This document shows, one piece after another, positions 24,675 to 33,906 of a stretch of DNA of 64,000 nt (position 1 is its first letter; each line of letters begins with the position of its first letter). Below the pieces are notes generated by a model that ran no database searches, was not told where the DNA came from, and was given only the letters and a program-made list of their open reading frames with translations. The stretch spans positions 62,001-126,000 of the forward strand of contig NZ_JAUNTW010000006.1 of assembly GCF_030538495.1 (NCBI RefSeq). The letters run 5' to 3'. Source of the stretch: Paracoccus sp. (in: a-proteobacteria). GTDB lineage: Bacteria; Pseudomonadota; Alphaproteobacteria; Rhodobacterales; Rhodobacteraceae. The position numbers and the translations under genes are program-made.

Positions 24675-25445
24675 TCATTCGCGCAGCCGCCACCCGGTCG
24701 CAAAGATCCAGCGGATGATCCCCATACAGACCACCACCATCAGCCCCACAGCCGCCAGCGACACCCCCACCGGCACATCGGCCAGCCCGAAAAACGACCA
24801 GCGAAACCCGGAAATCAGATACAAAACCGGGTTCAGTTTCGCCACGGCTTCCCAGAACGGGGGCAGCATATTGGCGGAATAAAACGCCCCGCCCAAAAAC
24901 ACCAAGGGCGTGATGACCATCATCGGCACGATCTGCAACTGTTCAAACGACTTGGCCCACAGCCCGATGATGAACCCCAACAGGCTGAAGCCCAAAGCCG
25001 ACAGAAACAAAAACGCCAGCATCCAGAACGGGTGCAGAATATGCACCCCGACAAAGGCAAAGCTGGTCAGCAAAATAATCAGCGCGATCAGCACCGCCTT
25101 GGCGGCAGCGGCACCGACGAACCCCATCGTCACCTCGACCCAACCCACCGGCGACACCAGATATTCGTAAATCGTGCCGCTGAATTTCGGGAAATAGATG
25201 CCGAAGGACGCATTGCTGACCGATTGTTGCAGCACCGTCAGCATCATCAGCCCCGGCACGATGAACGCGCCATAGGCCACGCCTTCGACCGATTGAATCC
25301 GCCCGCCAATCGCCGCGCCAAAGACGACGAAATACAGCACCGTGGACAAAACCGGCGATGCCAGCGATTGCCAGATCGTGCGGAAAAACCGCGCCATTTC
25401 GTGGTTGAAAATCGCGCCCGCGCCGCGCCAGTTGATGCCGGTCAT
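24675..25445 (-). CDS. ABC-2 type exporter permease
   Basis: A 256-residue integral membrane subunit with six helices and the ABC-2 signature region [24 protein letters not shown] followed by [17 protein letters not shown]. It resembles the YadH-type permease that pairs with a single NBD subunit, exporting drugs, polysaccharides or lipids; substrate unknown. Its start overlaps the end of the ATPase gene by 4 bp, so the two form one exporter. Confidence 0.9.
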   Translation of the reverse strand: MTGINWRGAGAIFNHEMARFFRTIWQSLASPVLSTVLYFVVFGAAIGGRIQSVEGVAYGAFIVPGLMMLTVLQQSVSNASFGIYFPKFSGTIYEYLVSPVGWVEVTMGFVGAAAAKAVLIALIILLTSFAFVGVHILHPFWMLAFLFLSALGFSLLGFIIGLWAKSFEQLQIVPMMVITPLVFLGGAFYSANMLPPFWEAVAKLNPVLYLISGFRWSFFGLADVPVGVSLAAVGLMVVVCMGIIRWIFATGWRLRE

Positions 25446-26377
25446 GCTTTGCCCCCTTCGCCGTCCACCAGGGCGATGAACACTTCTTCCAGTGATGATT
25501 GCCGGGTGGCCACGTCGCGCACGGTCAGCCCCTGCGCCGCCAGATCGCCCAACAGCCGCGCAATGCCGGTGCGTTCGGCCCGCGTGTCGTAATCAAAGAC
25601 CAAAGCCCGCCCGCCATCCGCCAGCACCAGCCCGCGCCCGTCTAATGCGGGCGGGATCGCATCCAGCGGCTGATCCAGTTCGATGGTCAGGGTTTTCTTG
25701 CCAAATTCGCCCATCAATTCAGCGGTCGGTTTGACCAGCAGCAACTGACCTTTGTTGATCACACCGATGCGGTCGGCCATTTCCTCGGCCTCTTCCAGAT
25801 AATGCGTCGTCAGGATAATGGTCACGCCTTCGCGACGCAGATCGCCCACGACCTGCCACATTTCGCGGCGCAGCGCGACATCCACGCCTGCGGTCGGTTC
25901 GTCCAGAAACAACACCTTGGGTCGGTGGGCCAGAGCCTTGGCGATCAGAACGCGCCGCTTCATCCCGCCCGACAATTCGCGCGTCGCGGCATCGCGTTTG
26001 TCCCACAAGGCTAAGGCGCGCAAAATCCGTTCGATATAGGCGTCATCCGCCCCCATCCCATACAAACCACGGGTAAACCGAACGGTGTTGATCACCTTTT
26101 CAAACGGCTCTAACGCGATTTCCTGCGGCACCAGCCCGATCAGCCGCCGCGCGGCGCGCCAATCGGTGCGGATGTCATGCCCACCCACGCGCACCGTGCC
26201 GCCCGTAGGAACGACCAAGCCGCAAATCGTTGAAATCAGGGTCGTTTTCCCCGCGCCATTCGGCCCCAGAAGCGCGATAATTTCGCCTTCGTTGATGGTC
26301 AGGGATACGCGGTCCAATGCCTTGGTCCCGCTGTCATACTGTTTGGACAGGTTGTCCACCTGAATAATCGCGGCCAT
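25442..26377 (-). CDS. ABC transporter ATP-binding protein (partner of the ABC-2 permease)
   Basis: A 311-residue nucleotide-binding subunit: Walker [13 protein letters not shown], signature [15 protein letters not shown], Walker [13 protein letters not shown] and the H-loop [14 protein letters not shown]. The C-terminal extension after residue 220 is typical of YadG/NodI-type exporters. It is the first gene of a two-gene reverse-strand operon with the permease, whose start it overlaps. Confidence 0.93.
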   Translation of the reverse strand: MAAIIQVDNLSKQYDSGTKALDRVSLTINEGEIIALLGPNGAGKTTLISTICGLVVPTGGTVRVGGHDIRTDWRAARRLIGLVPQEIALEPFEKVINTVRFTRGLYGMGADDAYIERILRALALWDKRDAATRELSGGMKRRVLIAKALAHRPKVLFLDEPTAGVDVALRREMWQVVGDLRREGVTIILTTHYLEEAEEMADRIGVINKGQLLLVKPTAELMGEFGKKTLTIELDQPLDAIPPALDGRGLVLADGGRALVFDYDTRAERTGIARLLGDLAAQGLTVRDVATRQSSLEEVFIALVDGEGGKA

Positions 26378-26458
26378 CTGCCCCTCATCTGTTCATTGTG
26401 CCGCAGATAGGCACGGGCGCGTGATCTTACCAGCCCCGACCGGCACGAATCCGCGACC

Positions 26459-26596
26459 TATTTCTGTGCGCAAAAGGTCACGCCGTGAGTATTTTTGCAC
26501 AGAAGAAACGGCAGGGCCGCGCCCATTATCTTCTGTGCGCAAATATCCTCTGGGGGTCCGGGGGGCGAAGCGCCCCCGGCGGTCGCGGGACGCAAT
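26459..26596. repeat. Dispersed palindromic element, full copy (f)
   Basis: On the reverse strand it reads TGCGTCCCGCGACCGCCGGG, a GGGGCGCTTCGCCCCCC hairpin, GGACCCCCAGAGGATATTTG, CACAGAAGATAATGGGC, then the opposite arm TTTCTTCTGTGCAAAAATAC and TCACGGCGTGACC. It is nearly the reverse complement of copy (e). It lies directly behind mipZ and before the start of the ABC operon. The remaining part of 26378-26603 shows nothing else. Confidence 0.75.
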
Positions 26597-26603
26597 CACA
26601 CGG

Positions 26604-27374
26604 TCAGAAGGTAACCTCGACCCCCGGCAGGCGCAGTTCGGCGATCAGGTCGCGCAGTTCCTGACGCGCGGCGATGTTGGACATGGACAATTGTTCGGTG
26701 CCGATGTCCTTCAGGTCCAGCAAAGTCAGCCCGCGCGGGAACAGTTCGCGGAAAATCACCCGTTCGGAAAAACCCGGCGCGACGCGGAACCCGATGCGTT
26801 TGGACAGCGTCGCCAAGGCGCCGCCGACTTTGCGTTTGTTGTGCATCGCCTGCGTTCCCAGACGGTTGCGCAGCACCAGCCAGTCGATGGGACCGGCGCC
26901 TGCTTCTCCGCGCATCTGGCGGGCGGACCACACCATTTCGGCATAGATCGACGGCCCCAGCACCTTGCCTTCGGGTGACATGCGGGCCAGCAGGTCGAAA
27001 TCGACAAAGCTGTCATTCAGCGGCGTGATCAGCGTGTCGGCCAGCGTATGCGCCATCTGGCTCAGCTTGGTATGCGACCCCGGACAGTCCAGCAGGATGA
27101 AATCCGATTGCGGTTCCAGCACCTCCAGAGCAGGCGTCAGCGGATCGCCCCCGTCGCCCAATTCGCCCAAAATCGGGGTCGGCAAATCCAGGCCCTGCCG
27201 CGCCATGAACGCCATGCGGTTTTCCAGATAGCGGCCAAAGCTGCGCTGCCGCACATCCAGATCCAGCCCCGACACGCGATGCCCCATGCGCGCCAAAGCC
27301 GTCGCCACATGCATCGAGGTGGTGGATTTCCCCGACCCACCCTTTTCATTGCCCACAACGATAATATGCGCCAC
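26604..27374 (-). CDS. mipZ: Division-plane positioning ATPase MipZ
   Basis: A ParA/MinD-type ATPase that forms a gradient from the cell poles and inhibits FtsZ, placing the division site in alphaproteobacteria. The 256-residue protein begins with the deviant Walker A NEKGGSGKST (signature Lys11, catalytic Lys16). It continues with LDLDVRQRSFGRYLENR, DFILLDCPGS and the DWLVLRNRL region, all diagnostic of MipZ against ordinary ParA. The start codon is GTG, preceded by AAGGGG. It is a single gene, as usual for mipZ. Confidence 0.94.
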   Translation of the reverse strand: MAHIIVVGNEKGGSGKSTTSMHVATALARMGHRVSGLDLDVRQRSFGRYLENRMAFMARQGLDLPTPILGELGDGGDPLTPALEVLEPQSDFILLDCPGSHTKLSQMAHTLADTLITPLNDSFVDFDLLARMSPEGKVLGPSIYAEMVWSARQMRGEAGAGPIDWLVLRNRLGTQAMHNKRKVGGALATLSKRIGFRVAPGFSERVIFRELFPRGLTLLDLKDIGTEQLSMSNIAARQELRDLIAELRLPGVEVTF

Positions 27375-27565
27375 GGTGGCCCCTTATCCCGATTTTGCGC
27401 GGACACTAACGGTTGCGTGAACGGATGAAAAGCGGGGCGGCGCAGATCGCGGCGCGGCTGCGCTTTCTGTGCCGCAGGGTCGCGCCGGGGAACGAACACC
27501 CCCAGACAGGCCGGGTTGGGGAACGCCCTTTCTTTAATCACGACATTTCAGATCGATTTTTTCTG

Positions 27566-27596
27566 TTGCAATACACGACTGATCGTGTCGTAATAA
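27566..27596 (+). promoter_or_regulatory. Candidate promoter with palindrome in a 19-bp spacer (MerR-like layout)
   Basis: TTGCAA (27566-27571) and TAATAA (27591-27596) are 19 bp apart. The spacer holds the perfect inverted repeat ACACGA-CTGA-TCGTGT (27573-27588). Long-spacer promoters with a palindrome between -35 and -10 are typical of MerR-family regulation. No merR gene is nearby. The rest of 27375-27632 contains the mipZ promoter and nothing else recognisable. Confidence 0.4.
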
Positions 27597-27632
27597 ACCA
27601 GAAGCCCCATACGGGCGACAGGAGGAAACGAC

Positions 27633-27893
27633 ATGACCCCGAATCTGATCACCGGCCTTGTGCCTTATCCCGCCTTCCCGATCCCGGCCGAGCTTCTGAC
27701 CGACCCGCAGGACACGGCGCCGGATTACGCCACCGTTGTTCTGGGCAGTCGCCGCACCGCGCAAGGGCCGGTTCTGCGCCGCCATTTCGACGGGCGGATC
27801 ACCATTGACGCGGGCGGTCAGCCGATCACCGGCCTGCCCGTCTCGGCCGCGCCGCGCGGGCGCAGCCTGTGGGAACGCCTGACCAGAGCTTAA
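27633..27893 (+). CDS. Hypothetical 86-residue protein
   Basis: A small soluble protein, MTPNLITGLVPYPAFPIPAE at the N-terminus, with a beta-rich centre (DYATVVLGSRRT, LRRHFDGRITIDAGGQPITG). It is supported as a gene by a near-perfect AGGAGG ribosome-binding site 7 bp ahead of the ATG and by its own promoter-like region with a palindrome. No transmembrane helix or signal peptide. Its stop shares TTAA with the stop of convergent pyrF. Function unknown. Confidence 0.7.
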   Translation: MTPNLITGLVPYPAFPIPAELLTDPQDTAPDYATVVLGSRRTAQGPVLRRHFDGRITIDAGGQPITGLPVSAAPRGRSLWERLTRA

Positions 27894-28576
27894 CGCGCGG
27901 GCAATTCGGCCAAGATGGCCTGCGCCGCCGCGCGCGGATCGGCGGCTTGCCAGATGGGGCGGCCCACCACGATATGATCGACGCCCGCCGCGATTGCTGC
28001 GGCGGGGGTCTCGACCCGTTTCTGATCGCCCAGATCGGCGCCTGCGGGGCGCACACCCGGCGTGATGATCAGCCGTGATCCCGGCAGGGCGCGGATCGCC
28101 GCCGCCTCGCGCGGGGAACAGATGATGCCGTCCGCGCCCGCATCAAAGGCCCGCGCCGCGCGTTCCACCGTCAGATCGTGCAGATCACCCGGCGCGATCA
28201 TCGCCGCATCCAGATCGGCCCGGTCCAGCGATGTCAGAATCGTCACGCCCAGAATCTTCATATTCGATCCCGCCGCGCCCTGTTTTGCGGCGCGCACGAC
28301 ATGCGGGTCGCCATGCACGGTCAGGAAATCCAGATCAAATTGCGCCAGCCCACGCACAGCGGATTCGACCGTCGCGCCGATGTCAAACAGCTTCATATCC
28401 AGAAAGATGCGCTTGCCGTGTTCCTGTTTCAATTCATTGGCCAGCGCCAGACCGCCCCCGGTCAGCATCCCCAGCCCGATTTTGTAGAACCCGACCGCAT
28501 CGCCCAGACGTTCGGCCAAATCCAGCCCCGCCACCGCATTCGGCACATCCAGCGCCACAATCAGCCGATCATCCAT
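27890..28576 (-). CDS. pyrF: Orotidine-5'-phosphate decarboxylase
   Basis: Last step of de novo UMP synthesis. The 228-residue TIM-barrel protein has LIVALDVPN, FYKIGLGML, the catalytic LDMKLFDIGATV (Asp-x-Lys-x-x-Asp), VTILTSL, ITPGVRP and DHIVVGRPIW. The start at MDDRLIVALD removes 13 residues of an upstream in-frame extension. It is transcribed alone, divergent from the TenA-family gene. Confidence 0.96.
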   Translation of the reverse strand: MDDRLIVALDVPNAVAGLDLAERLGDAVGFYKIGLGMLTGGGLALANELKQEHGKRIFLDMKLFDIGATVESAVRGLAQFDLDFLTVHGDPHVVRAAKQGAAGSNMKILGVTILTSLDRADLDAAMIAPGDLHDLTVERAARAFDAGADGIICSPREAAAIRALPGSRLIITPGVRPAGADLGDQKRVETPAAAIAAGVDHIVVGRPIWQAADPRAAAQAILAELPAR

Positions 28577-28676
28577 CTGTTTACCCCGCGTTAATCTGTG
28601 CGTGATATGGCACAAGGCGGGCGGTCTTGAAACCCCGTGCCACGCCCCGCATCATAGCGCAAAGAAAGGATAGGAT

Positions 28677-29321
28677 ATGACCCGTTTCACCGACATTTTG
28701 CGCGACGAAAATCAACCCGCCTGGGACCGCGCCGTGACGCATGAATTCGTGCAGGGCGTCTATGATGGCAGCGTGCCGGACGCCGCCATGGCGCGGTATC
28801 TGGTGCAGGATCACCGGTTTCTGGACAGCTTTCTGGCGTTACTGGGTGGGGCCATGGCCACGGCGGACAGCACGGCGGCGCGGCTGCGTCTGGGGCAGTT
28901 TGTCGGCATGGTGTCCACCACGGAAAACACCTATTTTCTGCGATCCTTTGACGCTTTGGGCGTGACGCAGGCGGCCCGTGACGCCACGCCCGACGCCGCC
29001 CCCACCACCGGGTTTTCCAACCTGATGCGCGAAGCGGCGATCAGCGGTTCCTATGCCGCGTGTTTGTCGGTGCTGAATGTGGCCGAATGGCTGTATCTGG
29101 ATTGGGCCAGCCGCGCGCCGCAGCCTCTGCCCGATAATTTCGTTCATGCCGAATGGATCACGCTGCACGACAACCCCGATTTCCGCGATTTCGTGGCGTT
29201 TTTGCGCGCCGAACTGGACCGGGTCGGCCCGCAAGATGCCGAAACCTGTCGCGATTTCTTTGGCCGCGCGGTAAAGCTAGAAAATGATTTCTTTGATATG
29301 GCGATGACCGATGCAGTTTAA
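28677..29321 (+). CDS. TenA/THI-4-family protein
   Basis: A 214-residue all-helical protein of the TENA/THI-4 family, whose members hydrolyse aminopyrimidines for thiamine salvage. MARYLVQDHRFLDSFLALLG and NVAEWLYLDWA mark the fold. The position of the classical catalytic Cys (helix before W-Y) is not a Cys here; relatives using Glu instead (TenA_E type) are known, so the exact reaction is uncertain. AAAGGATAGGAT precedes the ATG. It overlaps the next gene by 11 bp and no other thiamine gene is near. Confidence 0.82.
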   Translation: MTRFTDILRDENQPAWDRAVTHEFVQGVYDGSVPDAAMARYLVQDHRFLDSFLALLGGAMATADSTAARLRLGQFVGMVSTTENTYFLRSFDALGVTQAARDATPDAAPTTGFSNLMREAAISGSYAACLSVLNVAEWLYLDWASRAPQPLPDNFVHAEWITLHDNPDFRDFVAFLRAELDRVGPQDAETCRDFFGRAVKLENDFFDMAMTDAV

Positions 29322-30084
29322 CATCACCGTCCAACGTGACCCTGACGACCCGAAATCCGCCCCCCTGACCGTGGGCTGGCTGCGCGCGACCGACAAAGGC
29401 GGGGTGCTGTATGACCCGCCCGAACGGGTGATCTTTCGCGCCCCGAACCGCAGCCACGCGAAATCGGCCAGCCGCTGCCCCGCGGTGATTGCGCTGGAAA
29501 GCCGGTATTTCATGGTCAAATGTCCCTTTGATCTGCATATCGGGTTCACGCGCGACGAACAGGGGCGCGCCGTGCTGGTCAATCGCGCGGGACAGGCGGG
29601 CGCGGTTCGCACGAACAAACTGAACGAAGTTCTCAGCCTGGTTGCCGAACAGGAATGGCGTTACCCCGACCGGCCCACGGTGCAGCTGACGCTGCCCTAT
29701 ATCTTTGTCGCGGATGAGCTGGTTTATATGACGCAACTGGATGCGTTCGCGCATTACCGCCGCCAGCCGCTGCCGGGGACGATCTTTGGCGGGCGGTTCC
29801 CGATCAATCTGTGGCCGCGTCAGATCATGTGGGCGTTCGAATGGCACGAACCCGAACGCGACCTGATCCTGCGCCGGGGCGACCCGCTGTTCTATGTCCA
29901 GTTCGAAGGCGACAACCCCGAACGCGCCGTGCAATTGGTGCAGGCGGAACGGACGCCGGAACTGGAATCCTATATCGAACATGTCGCGGGGGCCGTGAAT
30001 TACGTCAATCAGACCTTCAGCCTGTTCAAAGCCGCCGAGGCCGCGCGCCCCGCCCAACTGGTGACGCCAAAATCGCGGGGCTGA
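29311..30084 (+). CDS. Conserved-looking protein of unknown function, coupled to the TenA-family gene
   Basis: A 257-residue soluble protein I do not recognise. It starts MQFNITVQRDPDD and has beta-rich segments (RYFMVKCPFDLHIGFTRD, VQLTLPYIFVADELVYM) and an aromatic-rich middle (FPINLWPRQIMWAFEWHEPE, DPLFYVQFEG). A helical C-terminus follows (ELESYIEHVAGAVNYVNQTF). No signal peptide or membrane helix. Its ATG lies inside the end of the TenA-family gene (11 bp overlap in another frame), so the two are translationally coupled. Confidence 0.75.
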   Translation: MQFNITVQRDPDDPKSAPLTVGWLRATDKGGVLYDPPERVIFRAPNRSHAKSASRCPAVIALESRYFMVKCPFDLHIGFTRDEQGRAVLVNRAGQAGAVRTNKLNEVLSLVAEQEWRYPDRPTVQLTLPYIFVADELVYMTQLDAFAHYRRQPLPGTIFGGRFPINLWPRQIMWAFEWHEPERDLILRRGDPLFYVQFEGDNPERAVQLVQAERTPELESYIEHVAGAVNYVNQTFSLFKAAEAARPAQLVTPKSRG

Positions 30085-30189
30085 CCCCTTGCGACCGGGT
30101 CGGGCGATGAACACATATCGACCGAAGGCCACAGGGCCGCGTGCTGCACTGGCGGGCGCGGCCAAACGGGCGCTTATGGAGGTTATGAT

Positions 30190-32820
30190 ATGAATATGGA
30201 AAAATTCACCGAACGGTCGCGCGGTTTCTTGCAGGCGGCCCAGACCATCGCCATTCGCGAAGGGCAACAGCGCGTTGTCCCCGAACATCTGTTGAAGGCA
30301 CTGATGGATGACGATCAGGGGCTGGCGTCGAATCTGATCACCCGGTCCGGCGGCGATGCTGCGGCGGTCCGCGCGGCGGTCGATCAGGCCGTGGCGAAAC
30401 TGCCTCGCGTGTCGGGCGGCGGCGGGCAGGTCTATGTGGACCCGTCCATGGTCCGCGTTCTGGACGAGGCCGAAAAGATTGCAAAACAGGCGGGCGACAG
30501 CTTTGTTCCCGCCGAACGCATCCTGATGGCACTGGCAGTTGTGAACACGAACGCCAAGGATGCCTTGGACGCGGGCGGGGTCACGGCGATGAAACTGAAC
30601 GCCGCGATCAACGACATTCGCAAAGGCCGCACCGCCGACACCGCTTCCGCCGAAGACAGCTATGAAGCCCTGTCGAAATACGCCCGCGACCTGACCGAGG
30701 CCGCCGAACAAGGCAAGATCGACCCCATCATCGGCCGGGATGAAGAAATCCGCCGCGCCATGCAGGTTCTGTCACGGCGCACGAAAAACAACCCTGTTCT
30801 GATCGGGGAACCCGGCGTCGGCAAAACCGCGATCGCCGAAGGTCTTGCGCTGCGCATCGTCAACGGCGATGTGCCGGAATCGCTGCGCAACAAAAAACTG
30901 ATGGCTTTGGATATGGGCGCGCTGATTGCGGGCGCGAAATATCGCGGCGAATTTGAAGAACGGCTGAAATCGATCCTCAAGGAAATCGAAAACGCTGCGG
31001 GCGAGATTATCCTGTTCATCGACGAACTGCATGTGCTGGTCGGCGCGGGCAAAACCGATGGCGCCATGGACGCGGCCAACCTGATCAAACCGGCGCTTGC
31101 GCGAGGCGAACTGCATTGCGTCGGTGCCACCACGCTGGACGAATACCGCAAATATATCGAAAAAGACGCGGCCCTTGCCCGCCGGTTCCAGCCGGTTCTG
31201 ATCGAACAACCGACGGTCGAGGACACGATTTCCATCCTGCGCGGCATCAAGGAAAAATACGAACTGCATCACGGCGTGCGTATTTCCGACGCGGCTCTGG
31301 TTGCGGCGGCGGAATTGTCGAACCGCTATATCACCGACCGGTTCCTGCCGGATAAGGCCATTGATCTGGTAGACGAAGCCGCGTCCCGCCTGCGGATGGA
31401 GGTGGACAGCAAGCCCGAAGAACTGGACGCCCTGGACCGCCAGATCCTGCAAATGCAGATCGAGGCCGAGGCGCTGAAGAAAGAAGACGACGCCGCATCC
31501 CGCGACCGTCTGGAACGGCTGGAAAAAGACCTGTCGGACCTGCAACAGCGCAGCGCCGAAATGACCGCCCGCTGGCAGGCCGAACGCGACCGGCTGGAAG
31601 GCTCGCGCCACCTGAAAGAACAGCTGGACCGCGCGCGCGCCGATCTGGATCAGGCCAAACGCGAAGGCAATCTGGCCCGCGCGGGCGAATTGTCCTATGG
31701 CATCATCCCCGGTCTGGAAAAGCAGTTGGCCGACGCCGACGCCGCCGACAGCCTGATGGTCGAAGAGGCCGTGCGCCCCGAACAAATCGCCGAGGTGGTC
31801 GAACGCTGGACCGGCATCCCGACCAGCAAAATGCTGGAGGGCGAACGCGACAAGCTGTTGCAGATGGAGGCGATTCTGGGCAACCGCGTCATCGGCCAGT
31901 CCGAGGCCGTGACCGCCATTGCCCGCGCCGTCCGCCGCGCCCGCGCCGGTCTGTCGGATGAAAAGCGCCCGCTGGGATCGTTCCTGTTCCTGGGGCCGAC
32001 GGGGGTTGGCAAAACCGAACTGACCAAGGCCATGGCCGAATATATGTTCGACGACGAAGACGCCATGGTTCGGATTGATATGTCCGAATTCATGGAAAAA
32101 CACGCCGTTAGCCGCCTGATCGGGGCGCCCCCCGGCTATGTCGGTTACGACGAAGGCGGCGTGCTGACCGAGGCTGTCCGCCGCCGCCCCTATACCGTCA
32201 TCCTGTTTGATGAGGTCGAAAAGGCGCATCCCGACGTGTTCAACATCCTGCTGCAAGTGCTGGATGACGGGCAGTTGACCGATGGTCAGGGCCGCAAGGT
32301 TGACTTCAAAAACGCGCTGATCGTGCTGACGTCGAACCTTGGGGCGCAGGCTCTGTCGCATCTGCCGGCGGATGCCGACAGCGGCGATGCCCGCGCGCAG
32401 GTGATGGAGGCCGTGCGCGGCCATTTCCGCCCCGAGTTTCTGAACCGGCTGGACGAAATCATCATCTTCCGCCGTCTGACGCGCGACAATATGGACGGGA
32501 TCGTGCGCATCCAGCTGGCCTTGCTGGAACGCCGTCTTGCGCGGCGGAAAATCACGCTGGATCTGGATGATGCCGCGATGCACTGGCTGGCCGAACAGGG
32601 TTACGACCCGGTGTTTGGTGCGCGCCCGCTGAAACGCGTCATTCAGCGCGCCTTGCAGGATCCGCTGGCGGAAATGCTGCTGTCGGGGGATGTGCTGGAC
32701 GGCCAGACCGTCACCATCAGCGCCAGCGATGACGGGCTGATCGTGGGCGACCATATCGGCCGGGCGGGCGAAAAGCTGGGCGCGGTCGGGGAAAGCCCGC
32801 GCGACCCGACCCTGCATTAA
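30190..32820 (+). CDS. clpB: ATP-dependent disaggregase ClpB
   Basis: Hexameric AAA+ chaperone that pulls polypeptides from aggregates with DnaK. The 876-residue protein has the N-domain ([18 protein letters not shown]), NBD1 with Walker [14 protein letters not shown] and [14 protein letters not shown], a long charged coiled-coil middle domain (about residues 410-540), and NBD2 with [16 protein letters not shown] and [21 protein letters not shown] precedes the ATG. The 105 bp upstream contain a CTTG...CATAT pair with spacing too long for a convincing RpoH promoter, and a GGCCGCG/CGCGGCC inverted repeat. It is monocistronic. Confidence 0.97.
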   Translation: MNMEKFTERSRGFLQAAQTIAIREGQQRVVPEHLLKALMDDDQGLASNLITRSGGDAAAVRAAVDQAVAKLPRVSGGGGQVYVDPSMVRVLDEAEKIAKQAGDSFVPAERILMALAVVNTNAKDALDAGGVTAMKLNAAINDIRKGRTADTASAEDSYEALSKYARDLTEAAEQGKIDPIIGRDEEIRRAMQVLSRRTKNNPVLIGEPGVGKTAIAEGLALRIVNGDVPESLRNKKLMALDMGALIAGAKYRGEFEERLKSILKEIENAAGEIILFIDELHVLVGAGKTDGAMDAANLIKPALARGELHCVGATTLDEYRKYIEKDAALARRFQPVLIEQPTVEDTISILRGIKEKYELHHGVRISDAALVAAAELSNRYITDRFLPDKAIDLVDEAASRLRMEVDSKPEELDALDRQILQMQIEAEALKKEDDAASRDRLERLEKDLSDLQQRSAEMTARWQAERDRLEGSRHLKEQLDRARADLDQAKREGNLARAGELSYGIIPGLEKQLADADAADSLMVEEAVRPEQIAEVVERWTGIPTSKMLEGERDKLLQMEAILGNRVIGQSEAVTAIARAVRRARAGLSDEKRPLGSFLFLGPTGVGKTELTKAMAEYMFDDEDAMVRIDMSEFMEKHAVSRLIGAPPGYVGYDEGGVLTEAVRRRPYTVILFDEVEKAHPDVFNILLQVLDDGQLTDGQGRKVDFKNALIVLTSNLGAQALSHLPADADSGDARAQVMEAVRGHFRPEFLNRLDEIIIFRRLTRDNMDGIVRIQLALLERRLARRKITLDLDDAAMHWLAEQGYDPVFGARPLKRVIQRALQDPLAEMLLSGDVLDGQTVTISASDDGLIVGDHIGRAGEKLGAVGESPRDPTLH

Positions 32821-32832
32821 CCACCTGCCACG

Positions 32833-32860
32833 ATCAGGCCCCGGACCACCGGGGCCTGAT
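32833..32860. terminator. Bidirectional terminator between clpB and the omptin gene
   Basis: A perfect 12-bp inverted repeat, ATCAGGCCCCGG-ACCA-CCGGGGCCTGAT, with a 4-base loop and no T-run, filling the 42 bp between two convergent genes. It can serve both. Confidence 0.75.
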
Positions 32861-32862
32861 GA

Positions 32863-33780
32863 TCAGAACCGCGCCGCCAGCCCGACCGACAGCGTGGCCG
32901 CCCGCATCGCCGCGCCGGACGTGTCCCATGTGCCGCCATCCCGCGCGCCGCTGACGATTTCGCTGTAAACCGTATCGCCGCGACGGCGGAAATGCTGATC
33001 GTAATCGGCCTGCGCATATCCGGTCAGGCGGTCATTGATCCGGTAATCCGCGCGCAGCGTCACCCCGGCATAGGGCATCGGGTCAAACCGGCTGTCAAAA
33101 CGCAGATTGCGCAGCCAGTGGAAATCGGTATCGCGCGGCGCCACGCTGACCCCGCCGCGCAAGCCCCCGCTGATCGTCCAGTCGCCCAGATCGCGCGCCG
33201 CATCGACGCCCGCGAAAATCGTCGTATGTCGCTGACGATAGGTGACGACCGCCTGCCCCGCCGGGAAGGTGCCGGTGGTGTCGCGCAGCGCGTCCTCGGA
33301 ATAGACATAGCGCCCGCCATGCGCGGTCCAATCGGCGCGCACATATTTCACCCCGCCATGCAGGTTCAGGCGGGTGCCGTTTTCGGTCGTCACCTCGCGC
33401 CCGCCCGTCAGGGTGAAATCGAAATACTGGTTCAGGCGCGTATCGGGATGGGTGGACCAATCCGACCAACCCGATTTGCCGGTGCCGGTCATGAATGTGG
33501 GTTCCCAGTCGTAATCGGTCATCCGCCCCGTCTGGCCCATATTGGCGACCATCTGCCCGCCCAGCGTCCAGCCGCCATCGAACCGCCGTTTGACCCCCAC
33601 GGTCACGGTCGGCACGGATGACCGCCATTCCAACAAGCTCAGCCGGTGATCGCCGTCATAGACAATCTCATCCGCGCGCAGATTGGTGACGCCGAACCCG
33701 CCCCAGACCACACGGTCAGGCGTTTCAGCCACGGCCATACCGGCCGACAGAATCAGGGAAAGGGCGCAGATCGCACGCAT
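32863..33780 (-). CDS. Omptin-family outer-membrane protease
   Basis: A 305-residue protein with a signal peptide (residues 1-18, ending AVAE) and a beta-barrel C-terminus (terminal Phe, LSVGLAARF). It aligns with OmpT/Pla through RLSLLEWR, TDYDW, a W-x-D-W-S-x-HPDTRLN block, GGRYVYS, TFPAG and YRQR. The omptin catalytic residues are present: Asp89/Asp91 in MTDYDW and Asp219/His221 in RDTDFHW. Omptins cut between basic residues at the cell surface and need LPS for activity. The family is best known from gammaproteobacteria. A longer open frame upstream of the chosen Met runs antisense through the next gene and was rejected. Confidence 0.85.
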   Translation of the reverse strand: MRAICALSLILSAGMAVAETPDRVVWGGFGVTNLRADEIVYDGDHRLSLLEWRSSVPTVTVGVKRRFDGGWTLGGQMVANMGQTGRMTDYDWEPTFMTGTGKSGWSDWSTHPDTRLNQYFDFTLTGGREVTTENGTRLNLHGGVKYVRADWTAHGGRYVYSEDALRDTTGTFPAGQAVVTYRQRHTTIFAGVDAARDLGDWTISGGLRGGVSVAPRDTDFHWLRNLRFDSRFDPMPYAGVTLRADYRINDRLTGYAQADYDQHFRRRGDTVYSEIVSGARDGGTWDTSGAAMRAATLSVGLAARF

Positions 33781-33906
33781 GAGGCACCTTTTGGTTAACG
33801 CACGCCCAGCCATGCGCCCCAGATCCGGCGCGGTCAATGCCCCTGCGTCACGGCTTGACCATGTGGACACGCCGCCTCCACACTGCGTCAACACAAGGGG
33901 AAAGAC

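Noticed and set aside
30088..30118. Heat-shock (RpoH) promoter before clpB, CTTG...CATAT
   Set aside because: The spacing between the elements is several bases longer than in known RpoH promoters, and the -35 element is incomplete.
30772..32817. A 681-codon antisense frame within clpB
   Set aside because: Shadow frame of a highly conserved gene with strong codon bias; no ribosome-binding site or domain.
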